Assembly: GCA_937922805.1 (NCBI GenBank)
Contig: CALAJV010000004.1
Location: forward strand, 62,001-126,000
From: an uncultured Acidimicrobiales bacterium
GTDB taxonomy: Bacteria > Actinomycetota > Acidimicrobiia > Acidimicrobiales > SZUA-35
Length of the DNA: 64,000 bases
Direction: 5' to 3'
Positions 53,293 through 61,796 of this stretch are shown piece by piece (position 1 is the stretch's first letter; each line of letters starts with the position of its first letter). The translations under genes were made by a program, and so were the position numbers. Under the pieces are notes generated by a model, which was not told the DNA's origin, ran no database searches, and saw nothing but the letters and a program-made list of their open reading frames with translations.

Positions 53293-53943
53293 ATGAGCTA
53301 CCCTCGACGGATGGGTTTTCACATCTCTGGTCGGTTAGTTCCGCTGGTCGCTATTTCTTCTGTGGGGGTGGGCTCGCCCCATATCTCGATGGCCTACGAC
53401 AACGCAGTGTCGTGGATCGACGACGAAGACAGAGCCGACAACCCCGAGGCCATAGCGCTATTTGAACAACAGGCGGCCGAGGCCCAGCAGTTCATCGAGC
53501 TCTGTGGTCAGCGGATGTCAGTAGCTGACATCGACTCTGGGAACCACGCTGATGAAGAGCTTGCGTCGGCGCAGCCGGAGCGTTCCTCGGGTGGGGCAGC
53601 GGTTACTTGGGAGCTACTCCAAATGTTGGGAACAGAGCTTCACTCCAATGCGTTCAATCCAATCGACGCTGGTGGGATCGAACTGATCAGAACCCAACTC
53701 GAAGATTGTGGTTCGCCTATTCGGCTCGATGGCGCTGGCGGATTTGGTCCCTGGGGTATCGCACAATTGTCGGCTGAACCACTGATGTGCGGAGGGTGGG
53801 ATCAACAGACTCTCCACACCGCTGTCGAATGTGTGTGGTCAACGACCTATAGCGACGCCGGTACGCCGTTGTCTGAGTTGGGGCTGTGGATGGAGCGAGC
53901 AGCTAACGCCGACGGCTCGACTCTTTGGATCGCCATACTCTGA
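53293..53943 (+). CDS. Hypothetical protein, 216 aa
   Basis: I do not recognise this gene. The product has a possible short N-terminal hydrophobic stretch (LVPLVAISSVGVGSPHISMAY) that could be a weak signal peptide. It then has an acidic region (SWIDDEDRADNPEAIALFEQ) and five cysteines spread over the rest. No repeat or catalytic motif stands out. The ATG at 53293 has no strong Shine-Dalgarno. The gene converges with erpA. Confidence 0.45.
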   Translation: MSYPRRMGFHISGRLVPLVAISSVGVGSPHISMAYDNAVSWIDDEDRADNPEAIALFEQQAAEAQQFIELCGQRMSVADIDSGNHADEELASAQPERSSGGAAVTWELLQMLGTELHSNAFNPIDAGGIELIRTQLEDCGSPIRLDGAGGFGPWGIAQLSAEPLMCGGWDQQTLHTAVECVWSTTYSDAGTPLSELGLWMERAANADGSTLWIAIL

Positions 53944-54012
53944 TAGCAGAAGTTGAACGCGTCCAAACAGACTTTCGACTCGTCGGTTGCCAGTTGAACT
54001 GTCGGCGAGAAG

Positions 54013-54333
54013 TTACGAGAACGATTGGCCGCAGCCGCAGCTGCGTTGAGCGTTCGGGTTATCGATTGAGAAGCCGGTTTGTTGGAGACCGTCTTTGTAA
54101 TCGAGGGTGGCGCCAACAAGAAGTTGAGCGCTCGTCGAGTCGACAACGACTCGAACGCCGTCGAAATCTTGCATGTTGTCTTCGTCATTCGAGTCGCTAT
54201 CAAAGAACATCTCGTAGCTGAAACCAGAACAGCCGCCTGGTCGCACAGCTACCCGGAGGGCAAGCGATTCGTCGTTCTCTTCTTCGAGAAGGGTCCGTAC
54301 TTTGGTTGCTGCTGATTCGGTTACTGTGATCAC
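54013..54333 (-). CDS. erpA: Iron-sulfur cluster insertion protein ErpA/IscA family
   Basis: A-type Fe-S carrier of 106 residues. Seen: ITVTESAATKVRTLLEEE, the first ligand Cys in RPGGCSGFSYEM and the closing pair in RSCGCGQSF. The length is typical. It diverges from the Mrp ATPase gene, another Fe-S carrier protein, with starts 220 bp apart, so this is a small Fe-S assembly locus. The scaffold and desulfurase genes are not adjacent. Confidence 0.92.
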   Translation of the reverse strand: MITVTESAATKVRTLLEEENDESLALRVAVRPGGCSGFSYEMFFDSDSNDEDNMQDFDGVRVVVDSTSAQLLVGATLDYKDGLQQTGFSIDNPNAQRSCGCGQSFS

Positions 54334-54553
54334 GTAGCGCTCCTGTGAACGTAGATAGACGTCTCAATTCTACCTTCGAAGCTGGTTACGAACACTATCG
54401 AGATTGGCTACTTACGCTATTGAAGCTGGCTGGAGGCCGAAATGTCACCATTTAGCGACCACAATTGCGTCCGTTGTGCCGGCCAACACAGTAAATCTCG
54501 CCGGTTTCGCTCCGACCACAGCCGAACTACGTCCAGGCGCTAGCCTGAAATTC

Positions 54554-55783
54554 ATGGCTACCGCACCGAGTTCGACGCCAACTGGAGAAGATGTAATGGC
54601 AGTGCTTCGTGGCGTAATCGACCCTGAGCTTGGAAGTAACATTGTCGAGCTTGGCATGGCCAAAGGAGCGACGGTCGATTCTGACGGGCTGGTTACCGTG
54701 AAGATCGCTCTGACCACATCGGGGTGCCCGCTTCGGGCTCAGATTCAAAATGATACGAAGACTCGAATTGGCTCTTTGCCAGGCGTGTCGAAAGTAAAGA
54801 TCGACTGGACCGAGCTTTCGGCTGAAGAAAAGTCGGCCACCATGGCAGTGGCCCGCCGTAACGCGGCCGAGTCGGCGGGCGAGACCGCAATCCCAGCTAC
54901 GGCCAAAGTTTTAGCTATTGCCTCAGGCAAAGGGGGCGTAGGGAAATCTTCGGTCACCGTGAACCTTGCCGCGGCGCTTGCGGCCCGCGGGCTCAATGTC
55001 GGCATAATCGATGCTGACATTTGGGGATTTTCGGTTCCTCGCATGCTTGGCATCGAAGGCCGGCTGCAAGCCGAAGGGGGCGACGAACGACCGGTGATTC
55101 GACCCCATTCGATCCCGGTGAAGAATCGAGACGCCGGTGGATCCGGTCAAGACGGTCGACTTGACGTTGTTTCAATGGGCTTCTTAGTTGAAGACGAAGA
55201 GTCGGCGTTGCTATGGCGGGGGCTGATGCTGAATAGAGCGGTTCAGCATTTCCTCGAAGATGTTTCGTGGGCTGAAGATCTTGAGTATGTGCTGATCGAT
55301 ATGCCGCCTGGTACCGGCGATGTAGCAATGGGTTTGGCTCGCATGATTCCCCGAGCCGAAATGATAGTTGTAACGACGCCGGCAACCGGAGCTCAAAAAG
55401 TAGCGGCCCGAGCGGTATCAATGGCTCGGAAGTCTTTTCTGCGAGTGGCCGGAGTAATCGAAAATATGTCAAAGTTCGTTGCTCCTGACGGTTCGGAGCA
55501 CGCTCTGTTTGGATCGGGCGGAGGTGAGAATTTGGCTCACGAGGCCGGCGTTCCATTGATCGGACAGATTCCGATTGAACCGAGTATCTCCGCAGGTGGC
55601 GACAACGGCAAACCGGTGGCTCTTGGCGACGGGCCCTCATCAGAAGCGTTCGCCGAGATCGCTCATCAGATCGTAACTGAGATTGCCCCGCCGATTGAGA
55701 TGGCGAGCTGTACTGCTCGGCTGTTTGAATTAGCCGATGCTGCTCTGGCCGAGTTCGACGCCGCTCAAGCGAGCACCGATTAG
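54554..55783 (+). CDS. mrp: Mrp/ApbC-type Fe-S carrier ATPase
   Basis: P-loop ATPase that carries Fe-S clusters in relatives. An N-terminal MIP18/DUF59 domain (VLRGVIDPELGSNIVELGMAKG, about residues 15-100) precedes the ATPase domain with IASGKGGVGKSSVTVNLAAALA, IIDADIWGFSVPRML, IDMPPGTGDVAMGL and VENMSKF-like IENMSKFVAPDG. Of the usual CxxC pair there is only a Cys in MASCTARL. Start ATG 54554; the frame stays open to 54404, but homology begins after this Met. Length 409 is normal. Confidence 0.9.
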   Translation: MATAPSSTPTGEDVMAVLRGVIDPELGSNIVELGMAKGATVDSDGLVTVKIALTTSGCPLRAQIQNDTKTRIGSLPGVSKVKIDWTELSAEEKSATMAVARRNAAESAGETAIPATAKVLAIASGKGGVGKSSVTVNLAAALAARGLNVGIIDADIWGFSVPRMLGIEGRLQAEGGDERPVIRPHSIPVKNRDAGGSGQDGRLDVVSMGFLVEDEESALLWRGLMLNRAVQHFLEDVSWAEDLEYVLIDMPPGTGDVAMGLARMIPRAEMIVVTTPATGAQKVAARAVSMARKSFLRVAGVIENMSKFVAPDGSEHALFGSGGGENLAHEAGVPLIGQIPIEPSISAGGDNGKPVALGDGPSSEAFAEIAHQIVTEIAPPIEMASCTARLFELADAALAEFDAAQASTD

Positions 55784-55867
55784 GCGAATGGGTTAGCGCC
55801 CCGGGCTCGGTCAGCCCGATGTGCAGCAGGGTTAGGTAAGCGGGTGTCTCTCGAGCCGCCGCCGCAG

Positions 55868-56608
55868 TTACAGGTTTGGCGACTTAGCGGTCTGATCTAC
55901 TCGTTGGATTGAGACCGAGTCAGCGATGAATCGAGATGACGGAACAAGGAACGTCTCGCCCGACTTGCTGGTCAGTTCGACTGCTGTCGGATGAACAGCA
56001 GCCACCACACCTTCGACGTTGCCGACCTCGACGGTGTCTCCGAGCTGAACAATCCTCTTGAGTACCCGCGTCGACGCCACTTCTCGAGCAACTCCGTTGC
56101 CTCCGAGCCCGACAAGAAGAGTAAGGCTGGCTGCCACTCCGAAGAACACAGCCCCTAAGGCCATATTGACGATTTCGGTGTCGACTCCCAGTTGGCTAAC
56201 CGCTAGGACGACGGCGAGCACCATTATCGTGCTTCGCACAACCAAGCTGGCCTGCCGTTGTACCTGGAGAGGCATCCGGCCAGTGGCCTGGGCCAGCGCT
56301 GTGGTGGCGAACGAAGCCAAGACGTTGGCGACGATCAAGATAAGCCCGGCGCTGAGGAGTTTCGGAATCCACGACACGAGATCTTTCGGAAGCTGCTCCA
56401 AAGAAGATGGCTGCAAGATGCCAAGAGCGATGACCAAACCCGCTATTAGACCTATCGACAAAGCCAAGCTGGCCAGCGGTTTTGCTACTTGTTGTAGCGG
56501 TGCTGGTCGCTTCGGAGAACCAATGAAACCATGAACTAAGCGCGACGCTACTAGGCCAACGAAGAGTCCACCAACGATGGCGATCACCACCAGGAGCCAA
56601 TCACTCAT
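55868..56608 (-). CDS. MscS-family mechanosensitive channel
   Basis: A small-conductance mechanosensitive channel subunit that opens on hypo-osmotic shock in relatives. Four hydrophobic helices are visible, the last with MALGAVFFGVAASLTLLVGLGGNGVAREV as the pore helix, followed by a beta domain with LGDTVEVGNVEGVVAAVHPTAVEL and VPSSRFI. The 246-residue length is compact. The start is ATG 56608, behind GAGGG; the frame upstream is not homologous. It is downstream of an ECF sigma/anti-sigma pair on the same strand. Confidence 0.85.
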   Translation of the reverse strand: MSDWLLVVIAIVGGLFVGLVASRLVHGFIGSPKRPAPLQQVAKPLASLALSIGLIAGLVIALGILQPSSLEQLPKDLVSWIPKLLSAGLILIVANVLASFATTALAQATGRMPLQVQRQASLVVRSTIMVLAVVLAVSQLGVDTEIVNMALGAVFFGVAASLTLLVGLGGNGVAREVASTRVLKRIVQLGDTVEVGNVEGVVAAVHPTAVELTSKSGETFLVPSSRFIADSVSIQRVDQTAKSPNL

Positions 56609-56831
56609 ATTGTTTCCCTCTCTGCTTGCATGTCGCCCACACAAACTACACTTCGTCGACGGGCTTCGCCGGTAGCGACAATTGTCACCCTATCGTCTGC
56701 TTGGCGATGGTTGCTCGGTGTCGTTCGTTTGATCCCAATTTGTTGCCGCTGTGCTTCCACGGTTTTGCGCTGTTGTTTACGCTGGCTTGTTCGAATATCA
56801 ATGACGGTTCGGCGCTGTCTTGTCGATGCTT

Positions 56832-57161
56832 CTACTCTGCTGGCTCATCGATTAGGAGGATTTTGCCTGTTTCGATTCCGGCGCCGAATAAGTCAGTTAC
56901 AACGTCAAATACTGCTCGTGAATCAAGTCGAGCTGCAACCTTGCGCTCGAGCCGGTCAGAAAGATCAGCGGGAGCGGTGAATACTGCTGCTAGCGCATCG
57001 CCGATAGCCAACGTGCCGGTATCGGCATCATCGATTGTTTCAAGGACGCCGGCACAACGCTGGCACGATCCTAGATGGGCGTCCAACTCGGCTCCGTGCT
57101 CGCCAGCGAGCCACTCTCGAAGCGCCTTTTTACTTGGGTGCCGTAAGACCATCATGCCCAT
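56832..57161 (-). CDS. Zinc-finger anti-sigma factor
   Basis: A 109-residue soluble protein that probably holds the ECF sigma factor inactive. The zinc-anti-sigma motif is visible as HGAELDAHLGSCQRCAGV (His-x3-Cys-x2-Cys). No membrane helix is seen, so it would be a cytosolic ZAS protein. It overlaps the sigma gene by 10 nt from the ATG at 57161, or by ATGA from the in-frame ATG at 57155; the second is a classic coupling. The signal sensed is unknown. Confidence 0.78.
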   Translation of the reverse strand: MGMMVLRHPSKKALREWLAGEHGAELDAHLGSCQRCAGVLETIDDADTGTLAIGDALAAVFTAPADLSDRLERKVAARLDSRAVFDVVTDLFGAGIETGKILLIDEPAE

Positions 57162-57757
57162 TCCCGCAATGCTGAACCTAGCCGCCGCCTTGAACGCAAC
57201 AGTCGTGTTTTTACTGTTGGCATTGGCACGTCGAGAATTTCCGCTATCTCGTCGTAGGCCAAGCCTTCAACTTCTCTGAGTACAACAATGCTCCGAGAAA
57301 GATCGTCAAGCAAGTCAAGAGCTTTGACGAAATCATCCATGACGGCGTCTGACTGGACTCTTGACTCTACTGATCGCTCAGGTCGAGTTTCTGCTTCTGG
57401 AAGATCGATCGGGTCGATAACAACTGCTTTTCGGGAACGCAGCGTTGATATGGCAGTGTTGTGAGCGATTCGTAGAACCCAGCTGCGTAGCGAAGACTCG
57501 CCTCGGAAGTTCGGCAAGGCCAGCCACGCCTTGACTAGAGTCTCTTGGGCAATATCTTCTGCCAATGATTTTTCCCGGACGACCGACATTGCCAGTCGGT
57601 AGATAGCTTCGCCGTGCTCCACAACTAACTTATGGAGCTCCTCGGGATCAGTCTCTTTATCTACGATGGCTCGAGTCGGCTGTTCAGTATCATTGAGTTT
57701 TGAATCAGTCGGCCGCGCTTGAGGAGTTCCATTTATATAGGAACTCGAAGTAGCCAT
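57152..57757 (-). CDS. ECF-family RNA polymerase sigma factor
   Basis: Alternative sigma factor. Seen: region 2 with HGEAIYRLAMSVVREKSLAEDIAQETLVKAWLALPNFRGESSLRSWVLRIAHNTA (residues about 60-115) and region 4 with LDDLSRSIVVLREVEGLAYDEIAEILDVPMPTVKTRLLRSRRRL. The ATG at 57757 is used, but ATG 57790 and GTG 57805 are also open and no start has a clear Shine-Dalgarno. An MscS gene lies downstream on the same strand and a second channel-like gene diverges upstream, which suggests control of an envelope or osmotic response. Confidence 0.9.
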   Translation of the reverse strand: MATSSSYINGTPQARPTDSKLNDTEQPTRAIVDKETDPEELHKLVVEHGEAIYRLAMSVVREKSLAEDIAQETLVKAWLALPNFRGESSLRSWVLRIAHNTAISTLRSRKAVVIDPIDLPEAETRPERSVESRVQSDAVMDDFVKALDLLDDLSRSIVVLREVEGLAYDEIAEILDVPMPTVKTRLLRSRRRLGSALREWA

Positions 57758-58077
57758 TCGTAGTCGCGGGAAGAATCGAAAGATTCTCATAGGAAAGATC
57801 CGCACATAGTCATGACGCTCAAAATGGTAGACGCGTCGCGAGGAATGTGGCCAAAAAGTCTCAGTATTGCTCGTTTGGGTCGCTCAGTTGGCTTAAACAG
57901 TGGAACTTAACGGCGGAAGAAAATTTCGATCTAAGTAGTTGAAGTTTGGATGAGCTAGTTCTGGGTTCGACAAAACATAACTTCTTAGGAGTTTCTCGGA
58001 AAAAGTCGAGAATTTCGCGACCGAATGCCGACTTAAACGTCAATCAATTGCTTACGACTTATAAGGGAGTTAATCAA
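57758..58077. other. Divergent regulatory gap between sigma and membrane-helix genes
   Basis: These 320 bases hold the starts of two opposite transcripts. On the plus strand GGAACTT at 57901-57907 is followed about 18 bases on by CGATCT, which would fit an ECF-type promoter (GGAAC...CGTC-like) ahead of the membrane-helix gene. On the minus side the alternative upstream starts of the sigma gene fall at 57790 and 57805. The promoter call is weak. Confidence 0.35.
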
Positions 58078-58815
58078 ATGCTCGCACAGGTTGATGATGG
58101 TCTCGACCTCATCTCTTCACTACAAACCGGTATCACCGATTTGTTCTCGTCACTCTTCAGCTTTCTGCCGAAGCTTGTCGGGTTTCTACTCATACTGCTC
58201 ATTGGCATGTTTGTCGCCAAGCTCATCGGACGTGTTATCCGGCGAGTCTTCAAGGCAATCAACCTTGACCACTACCTAGACAAGGCCGGCATCGGCGGTC
58301 CGCTCGAACGAGCTGGCTACGCTGACAGCGGCAAGTTTGTTGCCAAGATCATTTACTACATGATCATGCTGATCGTGTTGAAGCTTGCCTTCGGCGCCCT
58401 CGGTATCGACGCTCTCAACGAGCCGTTCGACAAACTAATTGCGTGGATTCCGCAACTTCTCGTTGCACTTATCCTCCTCGTCGTCGGTGGCATTGTTGCC
58501 AACGTAGTTTCAGATCTGGTTCGTGGCGCTACTGCTACCCAGAGCTGGGGCAACATGGCAGTGACCGCCGCCAAGGTTGGCGTCTGGTGGATCTTCGGCA
58601 TGGCAGCACTTGACCAAGCCGGAATCGCTACCGACCTCGTCGACACCCTCATGACAACCGTCTTCGCCAGCTTGGGTGCAATCCTCATCATCAAGTACGG
58701 CGTCGGTGGCATCTGGGCCGCACGTGACCGCTTCTGGCCAAACGTGTACGACACCGTTTCTTCTTCAACTGCTAGCAAGACCCCGGCGCCTGCGCCTCGT
58801 CCACCACAGCAGTAG
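58078..58815 (+). CDS. Membrane protein with conserved TM-helix repeats, mechanosensitive-channel-like
   Basis: A 245-residue protein with four hydrophobic segments arranged as two repeats of the TM-helix family that occurs beside MscS domains: LVGFLLILLIGMFVAKLIGRVIRRVF and IPQLLVALILLVVGGIVANVVSDLVRG. The MscS beta domain is absent, so it may be a channel accessory rather than a channel. The tail is Pro/Ala-rich. The start is ATG 58078 behind AGGGAG; the frame open to 57946 is unlikely to be used. A six-hairpin array begins 15 bases after its stop. Confidence 0.75.
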   Translation: MLAQVDDGLDLISSLQTGITDLFSSLFSFLPKLVGFLLILLIGMFVAKLIGRVIRRVFKAINLDHYLDKAGIGGPLERAGYADSGKFVAKIIYYMIMLIVLKLAFGALGIDALNEPFDKLIAWIPQLLVALILLVVGGIVANVVSDLVRGATATQSWGNMAVTAAKVGVWWIFGMAALDQAGIATDLVDTLMTTVFASLGAILIIKYGVGGIWAARDRFWPNVYDTVSSSTASKTPAPAPRPPQQ

Positions 58816-58830
58816 TCGAAACAAGATGTA

Positions 58831-59060
58831 CCGGCAGCTTCCTCGGGCGACGGAAGCTGCCGGAACGATCTCTTGGGAGTTGCACCCTCAGCTCTCCTAA
58901 GAACACTGGATTTGGAGGGGTCCCTCACCCCTCCAAATCCGATCAAGATCACTTGTAATGGTCCCTCACCATCACAAGCTGAAGTCTTGGGTGGGGCCCT
59001 CAGCCACCCAAGACACTAGGAACGGACCCGGGTGGGCGACTCGGGTTCGTTTCACTTTTT
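58831..59060. repeat. Six-hairpin array with conserved apical loops
   Basis: Six hairpins in a row. HP1 58831-58863, 12 bp, loop TCGGGCGAC. HP2 58871-58902, 9 bp with one wobble, loop containing CACCCTCAG. HP3 58908-58940, 13 bp, loop TCCCTCA. HP4 58952-58978, 10 bp with one mismatch, loop TCCCTCA. HP5 58984-59014, 11 bp, loop GGCCCTCAG. HP6 59021-59051, 10 bp with one wobble, loop GGTGGGCGACT. Stem sequences are unrelated, yet the four inner loops share CCCTCA and the outer two share GGGCGAC. The array fills the gap between two convergent genes. Confidence 0.9.
59021..59060 (+). terminator. Likely intrinsic terminator at the end of the hairpin array
   Basis: HP6 of the array (AACGGACCCG paired with CGGGTTCGTT) is followed by TCAC and then TTTTT at 59056-59060. 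This would end plus-strand transcripts from the membrane-helix gene after all six hairpins. It therefore suggests that the array is transcribed as a 3' UTR. Confidence 0.6.
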
Positions 59061-59083
59061 GCCGTCAGGTTTGAGATTCGACG

Positions 59084-60103
59084 TCAGGCAATCAAGTTGA
59101 GGGCGTCGACAGCCTCTGAGAAGTCGAACAAATTGTCGAGCCGGTCTAGCAAGACCCCATCAGCTGAAACTATGAACAGCGAAGGCTCGAACTCAAGACC
59201 GAGATCGACTACCGCTGGTGCTAGCTCAATGGCTGGGTCGGCGTAGTTACCGTTTACTTCACTGGTATTGGCGTATACCTCGACGTGAACGATCGCTGGT
59301 TTCGTCGCCAAAGAGGATTGGGCCTCAATCAACGTCTCAAGGACCGGGCCGCAATACGCAGTCGAGCACAGCGCCGGGGTGGCTACCAACAAGGCAAAGG
59401 GTTTTCGACCAACGAGGAGATCAGCCGCCGAGGTCGAATGAAACGAACACTGGTCAACTCGTGTGCACAACGTGTCGACCCCAGTTGGGTCAGACACGGT
59501 GGGGGTGCGAACCGAAGGAAACGGGTCACCGGTCAGGAGAACTCTGGCTTCGGCCGGATCGAAAATCTGGATTGGCATCGTTGCCTCGGCCGCCTGAAAG
59601 CCTTCTTGGTTGAACGTCGCAACCAAATCGTAGATACCAGGCTCATCGACCTCGACTCGCAACGGGTAGTAGCGAAATAGGTTGGCGTGTTGATGGTCTG
59701 GGTCGATTGTTTCGTCTACGTGATCGTGCGTGACAACTCGGCCAATAGTGGTTGTACTCGCAACCACTTGTCCGTCGCGCAGCAACCGAACCGGAACTTC
59801 AGCTCCGTCGGGGCCGAAGATAACGTCAAGTTCGGTGTCAGAACCGGTACTCGCCGTCGGAGCTACAGTCGCAAACGGAATCCGCTGTGGGCGTCCCGAG
59901 ACCAAGATGTGATCGGGCGAAAACAACGGAACCAGTGTTGGGGCCGAAACGGTTCGCGAAGAACACGCAGAAACGATGGCGCTGGCTGCGGTGATACTCC
60001 CGCCAGCTACCCACGGAGTGAGCGTCGTCGCCGACAAGCCAGATAAGAAGCGTCGACGCGAAAGCCTTGGGCCGGCCTCTGGCCGGTAATTCTTGTTGGC
60101 CAC
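59084..60103 (-). CDS. Tat-type lipoprotein with thioredoxin-like domain
   Basis: A 339-residue exported protein. The N-terminus has a twin-arginine motif (LSRRRFLSG) and a lipobox (AIVSAC, Cys near residue 47). A beta-rich domain follows (RIPFATVAPTAS, LRVEVDEPGIYDLVATFN). Residues about 240-335 look thioredoxin-like, with LVATPALCSTAYCGPVLETLIEAQ and FIVSADGVLLDRLDNLF. The C-x4-C spacing recalls SCO-type copper carriers. Folding before export fits a metal or cofactor. Start GTG 60103, divergent from the molybdenum-type fusion, 49 bp away. Confidence 0.75.
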   Translation of the reverse strand: MANKNYRPEAGPRLSRRRFLSGLSATTLTPWVAGGSITAASAIVSACSSRTVSAPTLVPLFSPDHILVSGRPQRIPFATVAPTASTGSDTELDVIFGPDGAEVPVRLLRDGQVVASTTTIGRVVTHDHVDETIDPDHQHANLFRYYPLRVEVDEPGIYDLVATFNQEGFQAAEATMPIQIFDPAEARVLLTGDPFPSVRTPTVSDPTGVDTLCTRVDQCSFHSTSAADLLVGRKPFALLVATPALCSTAYCGPVLETLIEAQSSLATKPAIVHVEVYANTSEVNGNYADPAIELAPAVVDLGLEFEPSLFIVSADGVLLDRLDNLFDFSEAVDALNLIA

Positions 60104-60152
60104 TCATTGGACAGTATCGGCTGATTGTCGTTTCTGCCCATATGATCGAACC

Positions 60153-61796
60153 GTGTCCGATGTGGGAAAGCAAACAGATGCCAACGATGTGACCGATAGC
60201 GCTCAGCCACTGGTCCAAGCAACCAATTCGACAACCGAGTCGAGCCCGGGTTACTCGGTAGTTGTAAACGGCGCCACCGTCCCGATTACCGATGAGTCCG
60301 GGTCGTTGCTTGACCTATTGAGAGACCAGTGCCAGATGCTGTCGGTCAAGGATGGGTGTAGCCCCCAAGGTCAATGCGGTTGCTGTACGGTCCTCGTCGA
60401 CGGCAAACCTCGTGTTGCCTGTGTCACCCCGGCCAAGCGGGTTCGAGGCCGAGATGTCACGACTCTCGAAGGACTAGATCCCGATCGGGTTCAACAGTGG
60501 GGAGATGCTTTCTGCCAGGCTGGCGGTAGCCAATGTGGGTTCTGTACCCCAGGAATAATCATGCGATTGAACAGCCTCGTTGTCGATGACGAGGAGCCTG
60601 CCGTACCAAAGGCTTCCATCGACCAGGCTTTGTTGGCTCACCTTTGTCGCTGTACAGGTTGGCAGACGATTCACGAAACGGTCGACTTGATGATTAGCGG
60701 AGTCGCCAAGTCCCAAGATCGAGACATGGCCGGAGCCAGTCGACGAGCTGCACTCGAAGGGCATGGTCCCCAAAAAGTTTCGGCTGACGTTGCGCTCGGT
60801 CGAGGCGGGTTTTCAGCTGACACCGCACCCAATAACGCCCTGATTGCAATCGCCAACTCGACTGGTGAATGGGTCGTCGCCGAGACACTGGCCGAGGCTC
60901 GCCGACTGGCGGGAAAGATCCAAGGGCGTCGAACAACGATAAGTCATCGTTGGCCCCTAGAGCTCCCGCCAGGAGACTGGACCCGTACCCTGAGAACCAC
61001 ATGGGTCGATCCGGGATACCTCGAGACGGACGCTAGTTGGTGCCAGCCGAACGGAGAGCCGTCATCGCTGGTAGAGAACGGCGGAGGTTTCGGCGGAAAA
61101 GTCGCCGACAGTCTCGGTCTGGGTCTGGTGGCGCGAACCTTAGCCGACCAGCACCAACGTCCGGTTCTGGTTTTGGCTAGTCGTGAAGACACGGCTCGAC
61201 TTGGCCCGAAACGCCCGCCGATAGCAGCTGGGATCAAAGCGGATGGAAGCGGAATAGTTCGGGTGGTAGCCACGCCCGGAATAGCCGAAGCGATCGCGTC
61301 AGTAGCTCCCGAACTCGAGGTCGAGGAGGTTAGCGTCGCTGGGCCACCAACATCGTCGGCTATTCGCGGCGCCGGATGGGTCGAGGCCACGGTCCTCAAG
61401 GCTGGACTGAGGGGAGAAGTCGGTGTCGTCACCTCTCCACTGGGGGCCGAAGCAACTGCTGAGTTCGTTGACGGGGTGATTCGGGTCGGCGTGCGCTGCG
61501 GTAAGCCTCTCGATCACATTGTGTTGCGTTCCTACTGCGTTGGAGCCGCTCACATGGCTTGGTCCTGGCTTACCAGCGAGGCCCAGACCATCGATGATGA
61601 AGGTGAGGTCCACGATCTCACTGTTCGAAGTTTCGGCATTCTACGTTCAGCCGATACTCCACCAATTGAGGTGCAGATACATGAAGACGACGGACCACCA
61701 GTTAACGGCTCCGATGCGGTATTCGCGGCCGTTGCCGCTGCCGGTTGGCTTGCGTTGGATTGTGAAACAGACTGGCCTTTGGAGGCTCCCCAATGA
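60153..61796 (+). CDS. Compact [2Fe-2S]/molybdopterin-domain fusion, xanthine-dehydrogenase-like
   Basis: A 547-residue protein joining a CoxS-like iron-sulfur domain to a short form of the molybdopterin subunit. The first domain has CSPQGQCGCC near residue 70 for one cluster, and CQAGGSQCGFC with LCRCTGW for the second, all eight cysteines. After a linker at about 190, the second part keeps VENGGGFGGK and SAIRGAGWVEATVLKAGL, which contact the cofactor in this family, and ends with a normal subunit C-terminus. It is about half the usual 750 residues and no FAD subunit is adjacent. Start GTG 60153 is preferred. The VOC gene overlaps its stop (ATGA). Confidence 0.75.
   Translation: MSDVGKQTDANDVTDSAQPLVQATNSTTESSPGYSVVVNGATVPITDESGSLLDLLRDQCQMLSVKDGCSPQGQCGCCTVLVDGKPRVACVTPAKRVRGRDVTTLEGLDPDRVQQWGDAFCQAGGSQCGFCTPGIIMRLNSLVVDDEEPAVPKASIDQALLAHLCRCTGWQTIHETVDLMISGVAKSQDRDMAGASRRAALEGHGPQKVSADVALGRGGFSADTAPNNALIAIANSTGEWVVAETLAEARRLAGKIQGRRTTISHRWPLELPPGDWTRTLRTTWVDPGYLETDASWCQPNGEPSSLVENGGGFGGKVADSLGLGLVARTLADQHQRPVLVLASREDTARLGPKRPPIAAGIKADGSGIVRVVATPGIAEAIASVAPELEVEEVSVAGPPTSSAIRGAGWVEATVLKAGLRGEVGVVTSPLGAEATAEFVDGVIRVGVRCGKPLDHIVLRSYCVGAAHMAWSWLTSEAQTIDDEGEVHDLTVRSFGILRSADTPPIEVQIHEDDGPPVNGSDAVFAAVAAAGWLALDCETDWPLEAPQ

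Noticed and set aside
56626-57279. Plus-strand frame of 217 codons
   Set aside because: Antisense to the anti-sigma and sigma genes, with no domain or ribosome-binding site.
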